NCBI GenBank assembly: GCA_001899805.1
Contig: MKWP01000014.1
Location: 186,001 to 250,000, forward strand
Direction of reading: 5' to 3'
From: Lysobacterales bacterium 66-474
GTDB taxonomy: Bacteria; Pseudomonadota; Gammaproteobacteria; Xanthomonadales; Rhodanobacteraceae
DNA length: 64,000 nt
The notes beneath the pieces are model-generated. The model was given only the letters and a program-made list of their open reading frames with translations, did not search any database and was not told the origin of the DNA. The position numbers and the translations under genes were made by a program. Position 1 is the stretch's first letter. Every line of letters begins with the position of its first letter. Below, in pieces: positions 61,842 to 64,000 of this stretch.

Positions 61842-62849
61842 ATGGATTCAGGTTTGAAAAAGCGCTTGCTCGGCGCCGCCGTGCTGATCGCGTTGGCGGT
61901 GATTTTCGTGCCGATGCTGCTGCCGAGTCGTTCCGATTCCGGGCAGCAATCGGTCAGCGTGAAGATCCCGCCCGAGCCCAACGGCGAGATGCAGACGCGC
62001 GTCCTCAAGGTCGGCCCCGATGCCGCCAGTGCGGGTTCCAGCACCGCCGCGGCGATCAACGATCCCGACCACGTCGCCACGCTCGACCTGGACAAGGGTC
62101 CGGTGCGTTCGCCGCAAGCCGCGCCCGCCGCGCTGCCCATCGAAGCCACCAATGCGCCGGTGACGTCTGCGCCCGCTACCGCGCCGGCGGCGGGTGCCAC
62201 GTTGGCATCCTCCGCGGCCATCGACGTGGCGCCGACCACGGCCCCGCCCGCCAAGGCGCCCGTCGCCCCGGCGAAACCCGCGCCGCCACCGAAGCCCGAG
62301 CCGATCGCGGGCGGTCCGGGCGCCGCCGCCGGGGCCGTGTACACGGTCAACCTCGGCATCTATTCGGACCACGCGGGCGCCGAAAAGCTGGTGGCGAGCG
62401 CGAAACGGCACGGCTTCAACGCGCTGGCGACGCCGGAAACCTTCCAGGGCAAGTCGGTGACGCGGGTGCGCGTCGGACCGTTCGCCAGCCGTGCGCAGGC
62501 CGAAGCGGCGCGCCTGAAGCTGAAGGATTTCGAACGCGTCTCGATGACGGTCGAGTCGGGCGTCGTGAACCAGGCCGGCGATGCGCCCCCCGCGGCGGTC
62601 GCGGCCGGCCAGCCGGGCGGCTGGGCGGTGCAATTGGCCGCATTCGGCAGCGAGGGTGCGGCCGACAAGTTGCGTGACCGTTTGCGCAGCCAGGGGTTCG
62701 ATGGCTACGTCGACAGCGTGAGCACATCCAGCGGCAAGCTGTGGCGCGTGCGCGCCGGCCCGTACGCATCGCACGACACGGCCACGACCTCGCGTGAGCA
62801 GATTGCACAGAAGCTGAAGATCAAGGGCAATATCGTTACCCAGGATTGA
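61842..62849 (+). CDS. SPOR-domain cell-division/envelope protein (DedD-like)
   Basis: A 335-residue protein with a short cytoplasmic start, one membrane helix (about 9-28), an Ala/Pro-rich periplasmic linker and two SPOR domains (about 165-240 and 258-332) that bind denuded peptidoglycan at the septum. E. coli DedD has one SPOR domain, so the doubled domain is a difference. The order folC-dedD-cvpA-purF is the same as in E. coli. Confidence 0.88.
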   Translation: MDSGLKKRLLGAAVLIALAVIFVPMLLPSRSDSGQQSVSVKIPPEPNGEMQTRVLKVGPDAASAGSSTAAAINDPDHVATLDLDKGPVRSPQAAPAALPIEATNAPVTSAPATAPAAGATLASSAAIDVAPTTAPPAKAPVAPAKPAPPPKPEPIAGGPGAAAGAVYTVNLGIYSDHAGAEKLVASAKRHGFNALATPETFQGKSVTRVRVGPFASRAQAEAARLKLKDFERVSMTVESGVVNQAGDAPPAAVAAGQPGGWAVQLAAFGSEGAADKLRDRLRSQGFDGYVDSVSTSSGKLWRVRAGPYASHDTATTSREQIAQKLKIKGNIVTQD

Positions 62850-62861
62850 AAGCGCGACGCT

Positions 62862-62891
62862 TGTTCGTCGTGCTGGGCTTGCCGAAGCACG
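62862..62891. repeat. Degenerate copy of the palindromic repeat seen between the GH65 genes
   Basis: The stretch contains TTCGTCGTGCTGGGCTTG and CCGAAGCACG, which line up with the reverse complement of the unit at 40470-40502 with several changes. It lies in the gap between the SPOR-domain gene and cvpA. Confidence 0.5.
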
Positions 62892-63039
62892 CCAGGACGG
62901 AGTTCCTAGGCATGGTTCGGGCGCGCATCCTTCGGCTCCACTCGCTGCGCGCTGGCGTCATGCAATCTGTCTTCACCTGCGACGGTTCTCCCGAAGTTCC
63001 CGTCATGCTGAATCCATCGACCAGGCCGAGCCGAACACG

Positions 63040-63681
63040 ATGAACGGCGCCGACATCGCCATCCTCGCGGTCCTTGCGTTCTCGATGCTGTTCGGGTTGT
63101 TGCGCGGTTTCGTCAGCGAGGTCCTGTCGCTGGTCTGCTGGGTGGCCGCGTTCTGGGCCGCATGGATGTTCGGCGATCGGGTCGCGGCGTTCTATGGTGG
63201 CTGGCTGGGGCAGCCGACCGCGCGCATCATCGCGGGTTACGTGACCTGCTTCCTGGGCGTGCTGGTCGTCGGTGCGCTGGTGGGCTGGATGGCGCGCAAA
63301 TTGATGGACCATGGTGGCTTGCGCGGCGGCGACCGTTTCCTCGGCATGGTGTTCGGGCTCGCGCGCGGCCTCGTGCTGGTGACTTTCACGGTACTCATGC
63401 TGGGCTTCACCGCGTTGCCGCGTGAAGCCGCGTGGTGGCGCCAATCCACGCTGCTGCCGCCGTTCGAAAACGGCGCGGGCTGGGTCGCGCAGGCGTTGCC
63501 CCCGGAGGTGACGCACTACCTGGAAATCGGCGGCAAGGCCTTGCCTGCGCTCTCGGAAGTCCCCATATCCACGCTGCAGCGGGCGGCGAACCAGTTGGCG
63601 GCGCCTGCGGGCGCCTCGACCGCGCCGTCCGTCGCGCCTGCGTCGTCGCGTGCCATGGGACACGATCCGGCGCGGGGTTGA
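63040..63681 (+). CDS. cvpA: CvpA-family inner-membrane protein
   Basis: A 213-residue protein with four membrane helices in the first 125 residues (starting DIAILAVLAFSMLFGLLRG) and a soluble C-terminal tail. CvpA proteins are linked to colicin V production and envelope stress and almost always lie next to purF, as here. The exact activity is unknown. Confidence 0.9.
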   Translation: MNGADIAILAVLAFSMLFGLLRGFVSEVLSLVCWVAAFWAAWMFGDRVAAFYGGWLGQPTARIIAGYVTCFLGVLVVGALVGWMARKLMDHGGLRGGDRFLGMVFGLARGLVLVTFTVLMLGFTALPREAAWWRQSTLLPPFENGAGWVAQALPPEVTHYLEIGGKALPALSEVPISTLQRAANQLAAPAGASTAPSVAPASSRAMGHDPARG

Positions 63682-63777
63682 TGTGGGACAATAGCGTCCC
63701 CGAAGCGGGACAGGAATCGGTGGATTCCAACTCGCACGGGAATGGTGAAGCGGAGGCGTCTGGTTCTCGCGCCTTCA

Positions 63778-63834
63778 GCCCCCTTGAGCCAAGGGGGCGA
63801 TCAAGTCCGCGCCTTTGTTTCATGCGGACTTGAT
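63778..63834. promoter_or_regulatory. Two consecutive hairpins upstream of purF
   Basis: The first hairpin has the stem GCCCCCTTG/CAAGGGGGC (63778-63798, 3-base loop). The second has the stem ATCAAGTCCGC/GCGGACTTGAT (63800-63810 and 63824-63834, 13-base loop). Both stems are perfect and only one base separates them. They may terminate cvpA transcription or regulate purF; neither is followed by a T-run. Confidence 0.6.
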
Positions 63835-63905
63835 GGGGGTTGTGGAAGCATGACCTCGTTTGACCGAAGCGCAACATGCGGGCTTTCCTCGAGGCACGAC
63901 TCTTC

Positions 63906-64000
63906 ATGTGCGGAATCATCGGCATCGTCGGCAAGAACGAAGTCGCCACCGCGTTGTACGACGCGTTGACGGTATTGCAGCACCGTGGCCAGGACGCCGC
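63906..64000 (+). CDS. purF: Amidophosphoribosyltransferase PurF, N-terminal fragment (runs off right edge)
   Basis: The first 31 codons read [10 protein letters not shown] followed by a segment ending LQHRGQDAA, the N-terminus of PurF. Cys2 becomes the N-terminal nucleophile of the glutaminase domain after Met removal. The enzyme starts purine synthesis by making phosphoribosylamine from PRPP. The rest is outside the window. Confidence 0.95.
   Translation, partial: MCGIIGIVGKNEVATALYDALTVLQHRGQDA

Noticed and set aside
62846-63043. Short open frame between the SPOR-domain gene and cvpA
   Set aside because: It overlaps a degenerate repeat, has no protein-like features, and ends inside the start of cvpA.
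1-64000. CRISPR array or rRNA genes
   Set aside because: No regularly spaced direct repeats and no rRNA-like sequence were seen anywhere in the window.

Overview
The window reads as a high-GC gammaproteobacterial chromosome of the order Lysobacterales (Xanthomonadales), most likely family Rhodanobacteraceae. This rests on gene content and order (ppiD-fabI, trpF-cupin, fimV-truA-trpF, LysR-trpB-trpA, accD-folC-SPOR-cvpA-purF), on a secreted sugar locus built around a TonB-dependent receptor, and on GTG starts with tightly overlapping stop/start codons. No species can be named from sequence reading alone.

Positions 1 to about 11,960 are the right-hand part of an integrated island. It ends in a tyrosine recombinase gene (10614-11828, minus) followed by the 3' half of a tRNA-Val gene (11915-11959), the usual footprint of integration into a tRNA anticodon loop. 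Inside are the start of an ArsR-type regulator at the left edge, a small membrane protein and XRE repressor operon divergent from a Ner-like protein, an IS21-family element (istA/istB) abutting the C-terminal remnant of umuC, a Type IIL (MmeI-like) restriction-modification enzyme with a coiled-coil membrane protein downstream, and a two-gene cassette of unknown function. The other island end lies outside the window.

Positions 12,100 to 30,100 are core genome: ppiD, fabI, mltD, gloB, a methyltransferase-rnhA-dnaQ chain joined by 4-base overlaps, a PP2C phosphatase, psd, prmB (carrying an in-frame 48-codon insertion), a GNAT enzyme, aroC, asd, fimV, truA, trpF and a cupin protein.

Positions 30,200 to 49,500 form a carbohydrate locus aimed at alpha-linked glucosides. 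A LacI-type regulator (33500-34540) lies between a minus-strand trehalase and sugar transporter pair and a plus-strand run of TonB receptor, two tandem secreted GH65 enzymes, an esterase-like hydrolase and a TPR/2OG-oxygenase protein. A second 2OG-oxygenase, a GH36-like glycosidase and an SGNH hydrolase follow. Two near-identical palindromes (34574-34589 and 34777-34792) look like the operators of this LacI protein.

Positions 49,500 to 64,000 return to core functions: metallophosphoesterase, FAD-linked oxidase, a LysR regulator divergent from trpBA, an FNR/Anr-type box in front of a four-gene heme-copper cluster (CuA subunit, catalytic subunit, SCO/SenC, membrane protein), accD, folC, a SPOR-domain protein, cvpA and the first codons of purF. 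The catalytic subunit lacks the tyrosine expected in an oxygen reductase, and the gene order matches the norSY-senC-orf1 type of nitric oxide reductase. Several palindromic repeats punctuate this part, the largest being a roughly 590-bp imperfect inverted repeat between accD and folC.
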